From the NCBI GenBank assembly GCA_964532385.1, contig CAZHHW010000093.1, positions 1 to 12,718 on the forward strand: a DNA stretch of 12,718 nt, written 5' to 3'. The notes under the pieces were generated by a model that saw only the letters and a list, made by a program, of their open reading frames with translations, was not told where the DNA came from and did not search any database. This document shows positions 7,696 to 12,718 of the stretch, piece by piece; within the stretch, counting starts at the first letter, position 1; each line of letters begins with the position of its first letter. The DNA comes from UBA6921 sp964532385. GTDB taxonomy: Bacteria > Pseudomonadota > Gammaproteobacteria > SG8-11. Both the position numbers and the translations under genes were made by a program.

Positions 7696-8553
7696 TTAAC
7701 TCCCCTTCACCTGCTTGCGAAAAAACTCCGGCATCGCCAGCGCCGCGCGGTGAATGTCCGCGTTGTAATACACGGTATCGAACTCTTTTCCGCGCACCGC
7801 GGCTTCGCGGAATTTAGTCAAATCCCGGCCCTTGCCCGCCATGGTCGCCGACCACCATCCAGATGGATAAATCGCCTGCGGAAACTGCAAGCTCTGCACA
7901 TCGGAATATCCGGCGCGGCGCAATGCGCCGTACAACGAGGCGATCAACTTCATGTGGTACAGCGGCGACTCGCTTTGCTGAATGAAAATTCCGCGCGGCC
8001 GCAAGATACGCAGACAATCGCGATGAAATGCTTCGGTAAATAAGCCTTCCGCCGGGCCCACTGGATCGGTGCTATCGACCACGATCAGATCGTAGCTTTC
8101 CGGCGGTGCGTCCTTGACCCATTTAATGCCGTCGACGAAATGCAATTCGGCGCGTGGATCGTTATTCGATGCGCACAGTTCGGGAAAATATTTTTCCGCC
8201 AGGCGCGTCACGCGCTCGTCGATTTCCACCTGCTGCGCGCGGCGCACGCCGGGGTGGCGCAACACCTCGCGCAAGGTGCCGCAATCGCCGCCGCCGATGA
8301 TCAATACGTCTTTCGGATCGTCGTGGGTGAACAGCGCCGGATGCGACATCATTTCGTGATACAGAAAATTCTCACGATCCGACACCATGTATAAATCGTC
8401 GATGGTCATCAGCGTGCCGAAATGCGTGGTCTCGTAAATCGAAATCCGCTGATACGGCGTCTGCTCCTCGTGCAGTTTTTCTTTAATCTGGAGCGAAAAC
8501 GCGGCGCCGTTGTCGGCGTTGATCTCGGTAAACCAGCGGTCGTCCAAAGCCAT
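7696..8553 (-). CDS. speE: Spermidine synthase (polyamine aminopropyltransferase)
   Basis: Transfers an aminopropyl group from decarboxylated S-adenosylmethionine to putrescine, giving spermidine, in the cytosol. The 285 residues match the family. It begins MALDDRWFTEINADNGAAFSLQI, then HFGTLMTIDDLYMVSDRENFLYHEMMSHP. The nucleotide-binding IGGGDCGTLREVL lies at 86-98, QVEID at 108-112 and the catalytic Asp in DSTDPVGPAEGLF at 160-172. The start ATG at 8553 has GAGAGGG about 10 bases upstream; an in-frame extension upstream lacks family similarity. It is divergent from speA across a 97-base gap: SpeA makes agmatine, the precursor of the putrescine that SpeE uses. speD and the agmatine-to-putrescine step are not in the window. 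Confidence 0.96.
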   Translation of the reverse strand: MALDDRWFTEINADNGAAFSLQIKEKLHEEQTPYQRISIYETTHFGTLMTIDDLYMVSDRENFLYHEMMSHPALFTHDDPKDVLIIGGGDCGTLREVLRHPGVRRAQQVEIDERVTRLAEKYFPELCASNNDPRAELHFVDGIKWVKDAPPESYDLIVVDSTDPVGPAEGLFTEAFHRDCLRILRPRGIFIQQSESPLYHMKLIASLYGALRRAGYSDVQSLQFPQAIYPSGWWSATMAGKGRDLTKFREAAVRGKEFDTVYYNADIHRAALAMPEFFRKQVKGS

Positions 8554-8650
8554 GATTACTGCCCTCTCGTTGCGAAGGCCGCCATTATCACCGCTGGATT
8601 TTTTTCGCGCTACCGCTTGATTCCCCGGCACCGCCCTTTAAACTCCCCGC

Positions 8651-10549
8651 ATGACGAAATGGACCATCCAGAACGCGCGCGACACCTACAACACCGGCCA
8701 TTGGGGCAGCGGTTATTTTGACGTGAACGCTGCCGGGCATTTAAGCGCGCGCCCCAACCGCGATCCGCAGCACCCGGGCATCGATCTGTTTCAACTCGCC
8801 GGCGAAATCAAAGAGACCGGCCTGTCGCTGCCGGTGCTGGTGCGCTTCACCGACATCCTGCACGACCGCGTCGACACCCTGTGCAACGCATTCGGCGACG
8901 CGATGCGCGAGCACGACTACCACGGCAAATACACCGCCGTGTATCCGATCAAAGTGAATCAGCAGCAGCGCGTGGTGCAGGAAATTCTCGCCCACGGCGG
9001 CAGCCGCGTCGGGCTCGAGGCCGGCAGCAAACCGGAATTAATGGCGGTGTTGGCGCTGTCCAGCATGCAAGGCGGCGTAGTGATCTGCAACGGCTACAAA
9101 GACCGCGAATACATCCGCCTCGCGCTGATCGGCACGCAGCTTGGCCATCGCGTGTACATCGTGGTCGAAAAACTTTCCGAACTCGAACTGGTGATCGAAG
9201 AAGCGCGCGATTTGCAGATTCAACCGCTGATCGGCGTGCGCGTGCGGCTGGCGTCCATCGGCGCGGGCAAATGGCAAAACACCGGCGGCGAGAAATCCAA
9301 ATTCGGGCTGAATTCCACGCAAGTCTTGCAAGTGGTCGAACGCCTGCGCGCGACCAGCCTGCTCGACAGTCTGCAACTGATTCATTTTCATCTGGGCTCG
9401 CAACTGCCCAACATCCGCGACATTCAGCGCAGCATGCGCGAGTGCGCGCGCTACTACGCCGAGCTGCACCGGCTGGGTGTCAACATCCGCGTCATGGATG
9501 TCGGCGGCGGCTTGGGTGTGGACTACGAAGGCACGCGCTCGCGCAATTATTGCTCGATGAATTACAGCGTGCGCGAATATGCCAACAACGTGGTGCACGC
9601 GCTGCGCGAGATTTGCACCGAGCGCGAGTTGCCGCATCCCGACATTATCACCGAGTCCGGCCGCGCCATGACCGCGCACCACGCGATGCTCATCACCAAC
9701 GTGATCGACATCGAGCGCTTGGATGAAAGCGTGCCGTCGCTGGCGGCAAGTGAAGACGACCCTCTGATCGTGCAAGACCTGTGGCAGGGTTATTCCGCGC
9801 TTGCCGACAACGCGCGCCGTTCGCCGATCGAGGCCTATCACGACGCGGCACATTGGCTGGCGGAAGCGCAGTCGATGTACACGCACGGCGTGCTGACCCT
9901 GGAGCAACGCGCGCACGCCGAACAACTGTATTTCGCCACCGCGTGGAAAGTGCGCACACTGTTGCAACCCTCCGCACGCGCGCATCGCGAGCTGCTCGAC
10001 GAACTCAACGAAAAACTCGCCGACAAATATTTTTTAAACCTGTCGATTTTCCAGTCGCTGCCCGACGTGTGGGCCATCGGCCAGATTTTCCCGATCATTC
10101 CGCTGCACCGCCTCGACGAACAACCGCAACGCCGCGGCACGCTGCAAGACATCACCTGCGACTCCGACGGCCGCATCGATCAATACGTCGACGGCGAAGG
10201 CCTGGAATCCAGCCTGCCCTTGCACGACTGGCACCCGGGCGAACCTTATTTGCTGGGCATTTTCATGGTCGGCGCCTACCAGGAAATCCTCGGCGACATG
10301 CACAACCTGTTCGGCGACACCGACTCGATAAATGTCGAGCTTGCACCCGACGGCACGCACAAACTCACCCAGCCGCAACGCGGCGACACCGTCGACTCGG
10401 TGCTGCGCTACGTGCAATTCAACCCCTCCGACCTGCTGCGCGCCTACCGCGAAAAAATCCAGCGCGCCAACCTCACACCCAAACAACGCGAAAGTTTCTT
10501 AAATGAATTGAATGCGGGATTGACGGGTTATACCTACCTGGAAGACTGA
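8651..10549 (+). CDS. speA: Biosynthetic arginine decarboxylase
   Basis: Decarboxylates arginine to agmatine, the first step of putrescine synthesis; uses PLP and Mg2+. The 632 residues match the family (about 630-660). It starts MTKWTIQNARDTYNTGHWGSGYFDVN. The PLP lysine is K101 in YPIKVNQQ; GLEAGSKPEL follows at 121-130, HFHLGSQ at 245-251 and the phosphate-binding DVGGGLGVDYEGT at 283-295. A Cys in TCDSDGRID (C503) fits the second catalytic segment. The C-terminus AGLTGYTYLED is typical. No strong ribosome site precedes the ATG at 8651, but similarity begins right after it. Divergent from speE. A remnant of its 3' end is repeated about 200 bases downstream. Confidence 0.97.
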   Translation: MTKWTIQNARDTYNTGHWGSGYFDVNAAGHLSARPNRDPQHPGIDLFQLAGEIKETGLSLPVLVRFTDILHDRVDTLCNAFGDAMREHDYHGKYTAVYPIKVNQQQRVVQEILAHGGSRVGLEAGSKPELMAVLALSSMQGGVVICNGYKDREYIRLALIGTQLGHRVYIVVEKLSELELVIEEARDLQIQPLIGVRVRLASIGAGKWQNTGGEKSKFGLNSTQVLQVVERLRATSLLDSLQLIHFHLGSQLPNIRDIQRSMRECARYYAELHRLGVNIRVMDVGGGLGVDYEGTRSRNYCSMNYSVREYANNVVHALREICTERELPHPDIITESGRAMTAHHAMLITNVIDIERLDESVPSLAASEDDPLIVQDLWQGYSALADNARRSPIEAYHDAAHWLAEAQSMYTHGVLTLEQRAHAEQLYFATAWKVRTLLQPSARAHRELLDELNEKLADKYFLNLSIFQSLPDVWAIGQIFPIIPLHRLDEQPQRRGTLQDITCDSDGRIDQYVDGEGLESSLPLHDWHPGEPYLLGIFMVGAYQEILGDMHNLFGDTDSINVELAPDGTHKLTQPQRGDTVDSVLRYVQFNPSDLLRAYREKIQRANLTPKQRESFLNELNAGLTGYTYLED

Positions 10550-10565
10550 TCCAGCGACCAATCCT

Positions 10566-10745
10566 ACCCTCCTTATTTTCAAGGCCGCTCACGTGCATCC
10601 ATGCACTTCGCGGCACTCGCACATCCTTGTGCAACGGAGGGGTGGACGCGCAGCGGACGGGGTGGTTGTTGTTCAGCCGTTCTCATGATGCCAACCGACC
10701 ACCCCACCCCTTCGGGGCACCCCTCCTTGAAAATAAGGAGGGGAG
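10566..10745. repeat. Palindromic MITE-like repeat, copy 2 (rearranged)
   Basis: Related to the element at 7419-7663. Bases 10636-10665 repeat the terminal-arm sequence GGTGGACGCGCAGCGGACGG exactly, with flanking matches; 10696-10745 contain ACCACCCC, a CCCC-TT-CGGGG hairpin and CCCTCCTTGAAAATAAGGAGGG. The left end is ACCCTCCTTATTTTCAAGG. Arms are shorter and internally rearranged compared with copy 1. It lies directly between the end of intact speA and the speA remnant, and begins 17 bases after the speA stop. Confidence 0.75.
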
Positions 10746-10756
10746 AAAATATCTCC

Positions 10757-10878
10757 GGCACCGGCTCGATAAATGTCGAGCTTGCGTCCGGCGGTATGCC
10801 CCGACACCACCGATTCGGTGCTGCGCTACGTGCAATTCAACCCCTCCGACCTGCTGCGCGCCTACCGCGAAAAAATCC
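10757..10878 (+). pseudogene. Remnant copy of the speA 3' end
   Basis: Partial duplicate of speA. Bases 10815-10878 are identical over 64 positions to 10397-10460 in the intact gene (codons for SVLRYVQFNPSDLLRAYREKI). The upstream part, about 10757-10814, matches the region around 10320 (codons for SINVELA) but has lost roughly 20 bases and is diverged, so the two halves are in different frames. Downstream, NLAAERD weakly resembles NLTPKQR of the intact gene, so similarity may extend to about 10905. No start or ribosome site fits. It is not a functional gene. Confidence 0.85.
10772..10795 (+). repeat. Left copy of a 24-bp direct repeat flanking the cassette array
   Basis: AATGTCGAGCTTGCGTCCGG followed by CGGT. 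The same sequence, with one change, is found at 12627-12650. In intact speA only the first 14 bases match (10331-10344); the GTCCGG-GGT part is shared only by the two outer copies. Confidence 0.8.
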
Positions 10879-10977
10879 CCAACTTAGCCGCTGAACGAGA
10901 CAACAATTACTACATTAAGAGTGAAAAAAGAACGCTCAATCGTTTTTTGATTATGCCTCGCACAAAAAACCAACGAG

Positions 10978-11035
10978 GGTGTAGTAAAAATACTGGAAAT
11001 TGAGTGAGGGGTGAAAGGCGGGTTTTTTCTACACC
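10978..11035. repeat. Inverted repeat at the left edge of the cassette array
   Basis: GGTGTAGTAAAAA (10978-10990) and TTTTTTCTACACC (11023-11035) pair at 12 of 13 positions around a 32-base loop. The right arm touches the R' box of the last attC-like site. It could be a leftover of a further cassette site, a terminator-like structure, or chance. The rest of 10879-11034 shows no gene. Confidence 0.5.
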
Positions 11036-11121
11036 ATCAACGTTCGCCATAACCGACAGTAAAATGTGGAGCGACGAAGGCGCGCCGCTTTTTACTGCCC
11101 GAGTTGATGGCGTTGTTGGAC
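11035..11121 (-). repeat. attC-like recombination site of cassette C
   Basis: On the minus strand: R'' GTCCAAC, spacer AACGC, L'' CATCAACTCG, then a long stem with CAGTAAAA opposite TTTTACTG, L' CGGTTATG, and R' GTTGATG. L'' and L' pair fully if one C and one T of L'' are extrahelical, the feature that orients strand choice by integron integrases. Total 87 bases, within the usual attC range. The R'' box directly follows the TAG stop of the cassette gene. Confidence 0.85.
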
Positions 11122-11388
11122 CTAGGGCATACCAAACACACCTTTTTTAAGTTCATCATGGAACGATGCAGGCCAAGAAGAACCATGACCAGCTTGGTAG
11201 GTTTTGTTAGCACCTGTGCTTTTTCTTTTCACAGTTACCGTCCCAACAATTGGTTGTATTCCGCCGCCAGATGGAGGTACGGATGTTTGAGACAACTCGA
11301 AATCTTTATCCTTAAATCCGAGCTGTTTGATGGAGGAATAAAAATCGTCGACTTCGCTATCAGATAACACGCTGAATCCGGAAACCAT
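11122..11388 (-). CDS. Hypothetical protein, integron cassette C
   Basis: An 88-residue protein that I cannot name. It starts MVSGFSVLSDSEVDDFYSSIKQLGFKDKDF and ends with a conserved-looking segment, VTVKRKSTGANKTYQAGHGSSWPASFHDELKKGVFG. That GTVTV...KTYQAGHGSSWP...FHDELKKGVFG region recalls small unannotated proteins often met in bacteria and cassette arrays, but this is from memory. No signal peptide or membrane segment. The start ATG at 11388 has a strong AGGAGG site with 4-5 bases of spacing. The leader from the cassette edge is only 26 bases and resembles that of cassette B. A stand-alone adaptive function is possible but not indicated by sequence. Confidence 0.75.
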   Translation of the reverse strand: MVSGFSVLSDSEVDDFYSSIKQLGFKDKDFELSQTSVPPSGGGIQPIVGTVTVKRKSTGANKTYQAGHGSSWPASFHDELKKGVFGMP

Positions 11389-11408
11389 AACTCCTCCTTA
11401 TTTTTGAA

Positions 11409-11471
11409 GCCCAACGTAAAATTGAAGGGCGCCCCACATTTGGCGCGTTCCTCTCGAATGCCATGTTATGT
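11409..11471 (-). repeat. attC-like recombination site of cassette B (TIR-like gene)
   Basis: On the minus strand: R'' ACATAAC, spacer ATGGC, L'' ATTCGAGAGG, a GGCGC-type central stem, L' CCCTTCAAT, spacer TTTAC, and R' GTTGGGC. L'' pairs with L' apart from extra bases on the L'' side and one mismatch, as in genuine attC sites. R'' overlaps the last codon and stop of the TIR-like gene (stop at 11466-11468). 63 bases long. Confidence 0.88.
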
Positions 11472-12212
11472 TCGAATTACGCCCTCCCTTTCTAGTACCC
11501 GCCTAATTTCTTCAAATACTGCCGAGATACGCCCTCTAGGAAATCTAATTTGAGACAAGCCAACGATATTCGTAAATTCTTGGCACCCCTCCTCAAGAAG
11601 TATTATGGCTTTTCGTGGTCCCAGCTTACCTTGAAATAGCCCAACCTCATGAACCACGTTTTGTCGTGCATGGGTGCTGTTATCTGAATGCTGATCTTCG
11701 GCTGTCATGATAAGGAAAGCGAAACTAGCAGCATCCAACATATTCGAAATGCGCTCGAATGTGCCTATGCCAGCGACAGCCTCTCTATTAAACTCATCCC
11801 ATGGCAACGCCAAACGGTCAGTTAGAAAGTCTTTAAGTTCCCTCCAGATAGGTGACTGGCCATGCCCAATAAAAACACGAGAACCGAGATTTCTATTTAC
11901 AAAAGCACAAATTACAAAAGCACAAACCCCGATTCTTTCAATTTCGGATACATAATCTTCTAATAGACGAGCTCGTTTCGTTAGCTCTTCGGTCGCATTT
12001 ATATTGTCTGGTATCTGCTTTGGATAGAGTGACTCTGGCACCTCGTGGCTCACGCCGTAGATTTTTTTCAAGTGCGACCCTACTGCGCCACTCCACATCT
12101 TGAGTTGACCTATCTTTATGTCATCCTTCGCTAACATGAGCTTTGCGCGTTCTATAAAACGTCGCAATATAGTTAGCAGTGCGGTTTCTTGTGGGCTTGA
12201 TGATTCCACCAT
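11466..12212 (-). CDS. TIR-like (CAP12/Pycsar-effector type) protein, cassette B
   Basis: A 248-residue protein. Residues about 112-243 match the TIR-like nucleotide-binding family known as CAP12/Pycsar TIR domain (PF10137): SRVFIGHGQSPIWRELKDFL, then EFNREAVAGIGTFERISNMLDAASFAFLIMTAEDQ, ARQNVVHEVGLFQGKLG, KAIILLEEGCQEFTNIVGL. Members studied in CBASS and Pycsar degrade NAD+ on sensing a cyclic nucleotide; E189 in NVVHEVG is the likely catalytic Glu (inference). Residues 1-105 are helical and not recognised, with no STING or cyclic-nucleotide-binding motif I can see; no cyclase gene is nearby. It is therefore probably a single-gene effector with its own sensor. Start ATG at 12212, or GTG one codon later, which has better spacing (5 bases) from AAGGAG. 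Codon use is more AT-rich than the core genes. Confidence 0.85.
   Translation of the reverse strand: MVESSSPQETALLTILRRFIERAKLMLAKDDIKIGQLKMWSGAVGSHLKKIYGVSHEVPESLYPKQIPDNINATEELTKRARLLEDYVSEIERIGVCAFVICAFVNRNLGSRVFIGHGQSPIWRELKDFLTDRLALPWDEFNREAVAGIGTFERISNMLDAASFAFLIMTAEDQHSDNSTHARQNVVHEVGLFQGKLGPRKAIILLEEGCQEFTNIVGLSQIRFPRGRISAVFEEIRRVLEREGVIRT
11897..11926. repeat. In-frame 15-bp tandem duplication in the TIR-like gene
   Basis: TTACAAAAGCACAAA occurs twice in direct succession (11897-11911 and 11912-11926). It adds five residues, giving CAFVICAFVN at about 97-106, in the link between the N-terminal region and the TIR-like domain. The reading frame is kept. Confidence 0.9.
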
Positions 12213-12228
12213 CTCTCCTTATTTAAGA

Positions 12229-12294
12229 ACATAACGTTTTGGTGAGCGACGCGGGCCACGAGATGTCAGCATCCGCTCGACCTAGATGTTAAGT
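12229..12294 (-). repeat. attC-like recombination site of cassette A
   Basis: On the minus strand: R'' ACTTAAC, spacer ATCTA, L'' GGTCGAGCG, L' CGCTCACC, spacer AAAAC, R' GTTATGT. L'' and L' pair as GGT-GAGCG with one extrahelical C, again on the L'' side. The R'' box could instead be GACTAAC at 12305-12299, overlapping the stop codon; either differs at two positions from the complement of the cassette's own R' box GTTAGAT. The palindrome is weaker than the other two. Confidence 0.75.
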
Positions 12295-12299
12295 TGCCG

Positions 12300-12539
12300 T
12301 TAGTCAACGAGCTTTCCATTTTGCCAGTACTCGTAAACTGCCCCTTCACCTTCAACCCAAAATATTATTCCGTATTGAGCGGCTTCACAATTAACGTGTG
12401 GTTGCTTTATGTCACTGGTTGCAACGACCTCACAAGTTTCCTCGTTGGGCAACTCGAATTCGACAGCCCAAGGCTCGATTAATACCCGCAGAGGCCTACC
12501 CAACGAATTCTCGAACTTGACAGAATGTCTGAATCTCAT
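12300..12539 (-). CDS. Hypothetical protein, integron cassette A
   Basis: A 79-residue protein starting MRFRHSVKFENSLGRPLRVLIEPWAVEFELPNEETCEVV. The IEPWAVEFELP segment recalls a small conserved hypothetical family in proteobacteria, predicted mostly beta, but I cannot give it a function. No signal peptide or membrane segment; one Cys in the middle (about C40) and another at about C51. The ATG at 12539 lies only 20 bases from the cassette edge with no Shine-Dalgarno site, unlike cassettes B and C, so translation may start poorly or from a near-leaderless transcript. It is the cassette closest to the presumed attI side. Confidence 0.7.
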   Translation of the reverse strand: MRFRHSVKFENSLGRPLRVLIEPWAVEFELPNEETCEVVATSDIKQPHVNCEAAQYGIIFWVEGEGAVYEYWQNGKLVD

Positions 12540-12559
12540 TTGGTTGTGAGCAATCTAAC

Positions 12560-12626
12560 GGTAATTAGAGGTCATAGTACGTGGTACTACATGCAGTACG
12601 AGTAGAACACACTATAGTACATATTT
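12560..12626. promoter_or_regulatory. Array-upstream region with repeated AGTAC motifs, possible attI or operator
   Basis: Directly upstream (minus strand) of the first cassette edge. It holds TAGTAC-GTG-GTACTA (12575-12589), a perfect 6-bp dyad, and further AGTAC copies at 12595 and 12616, at spacings of 19-21 bases. It has no attC-like palindrome, which suits an attI-type or promoter-bearing junction. No clear -35/-10 pair is identified. Confidence 0.35.
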
Positions 12627-12650
12627 AATGTCGAGCTTGCGTCCGGTGGT
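12627..12650 (+). repeat. Right copy of the 24-bp direct repeat flanking the cassette array
   Basis: AATGTCGAGCTTGCGTCCGG followed by TGGT, 23 of 24 matching the copy at 10772-10795. Sequence after it (12651-12718) does not resemble speA, and I see no gene in it. Confidence 0.8.
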
Positions 12651-12718
12651 CGCGCCGAATTCGCCCAACACCAGAAACACTACCGATCCTCCTCCCAATG
12701 AAATTTGTGCATGATGCG

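Larger units (their letters stand above)
11035..12559 (-). mobile_element. Integron-type gene-cassette array of three cassettes
   Basis: Read on the minus strand, three units follow each other: cassette A 12558-12235, cassette B 12234-11415, cassette C 11414-11041. Each boundary lies after the G of a GTTRRRY-like box: GTTAGAT (12559-12553), GTTATGT (12235-12229), GTTGGGC (11415-11409), GTTGATG (11041-11035). Each unit has one gene and ends in an imperfect palindrome. The decisive mark is that the R'' box at the end of a cassette complements the R' box at its own start: ACATAAC with GTTATGT for B (7/7), GTCCAAC with GTTGGGC for C (6/7). That is expected if each had been a free circle. No integrase is visible; cassette direction places attI and intI to the right, if they exist. 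Confidence 0.85.

Noticed and set aside
9038..9985. 315-residue minus-strand open frame opposite speA
   Set aside because: Antisense shadow of speA, whose conserved residues are continuous on the plus strand.
10601..10894. Overlapping small open frames over copy 2 of the repeat and the speA remnant
   Set aside because: They join repeat sequence to frameshifted speA remnant; no start signals and no intact domain.
11389..11402. Similarity of CTCCTCCTTATTTTTG to the CCCTCCTTATTTTC repeat arm
   Set aside because: It is explained by the ribosome site of the cassette C gene read on the other strand; the rest of the repeat is missing.
11035..11471. CRISPR array as an explanation for the repeated palindromes
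   Set aside because: The palindromes differ in sequence and length, and genes rather than uniform spacers lie between them.

Overview
The window looks like a chromosomal segment of a gammaproteobacterium (order not determined). The reasons are the order ubiK-comM beside a divergent glnK-amtB pair with a sigma-54 promoter, divergent speE and speA genes for polyamine synthesis, and a pgl-glk pair. Core genes are fairly GC-rich. The right-hand 1.8 kb is clearly more AT-rich and looks acquired.

Layout. 1-1774 (minus): pgl then glk, glucose phosphorylation and the oxidative pentose phosphate/Entner-Doudoroff entry; glk runs off the left edge. 1902-2474 (plus): a secreted or periplasmic Sel1-repeat protein. 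2513-4275 (minus): ubiK then comM, a likely operon. 4276-4570: a nitrogen-control region with a good NtrC-type site and a good sigma-54 promoter, driving glnK-amtB (4571-6333, plus), which ends at a strong terminator. 6531-6767 (minus) encodes a two-motif CDGSH iron-sulfur protein, and 6908-7375 (plus) a secreted DUF4124 protein; a perfect 18-bp palindrome lies between these two divergent genes. 7696-8553 (minus) speE and 8651-10549 (plus) speA are divergent.

Two copies of a GC-rich palindromic repeat (7419-7663 and 10566-10745) bracket the speE-speA block. The first has 32-bp terminal inverted repeats (31/32 matching). Just after the second copy lies a frameshifted remnant of the speA 3' end that includes 64 bp identical to the intact gene.

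The accessory part, 11035-12559, is an integron-type gene-cassette array on the minus strand. Three small cassettes (about 324, 820 and 374 bp) are each closed by an attC-like imperfect palindrome. The R'' core box at the end of a cassette is complementary to the R' box at the start of the same cassette, 7/7 for the middle one. No integrase is in the window; from the cassette orientation it would lie to the right of 12718, or the array is an integrase-less attC cluster. The middle cassette encodes a 248-aa protein with a C-terminal TIR-like domain of the CAP12/Pycsar-effector type (PF10137 family) and an unrecognised N-terminal region, a plausible single-gene anti-phage effector. The other two cassettes encode small proteins of unknown function. 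A 24-bp direct repeat (23/24) related to the speA remnant flanks the array (10772-10795 and 12627-12650).

The most novel content is therefore the speA-adjacent cassette array and its orphan TIR-like gene.
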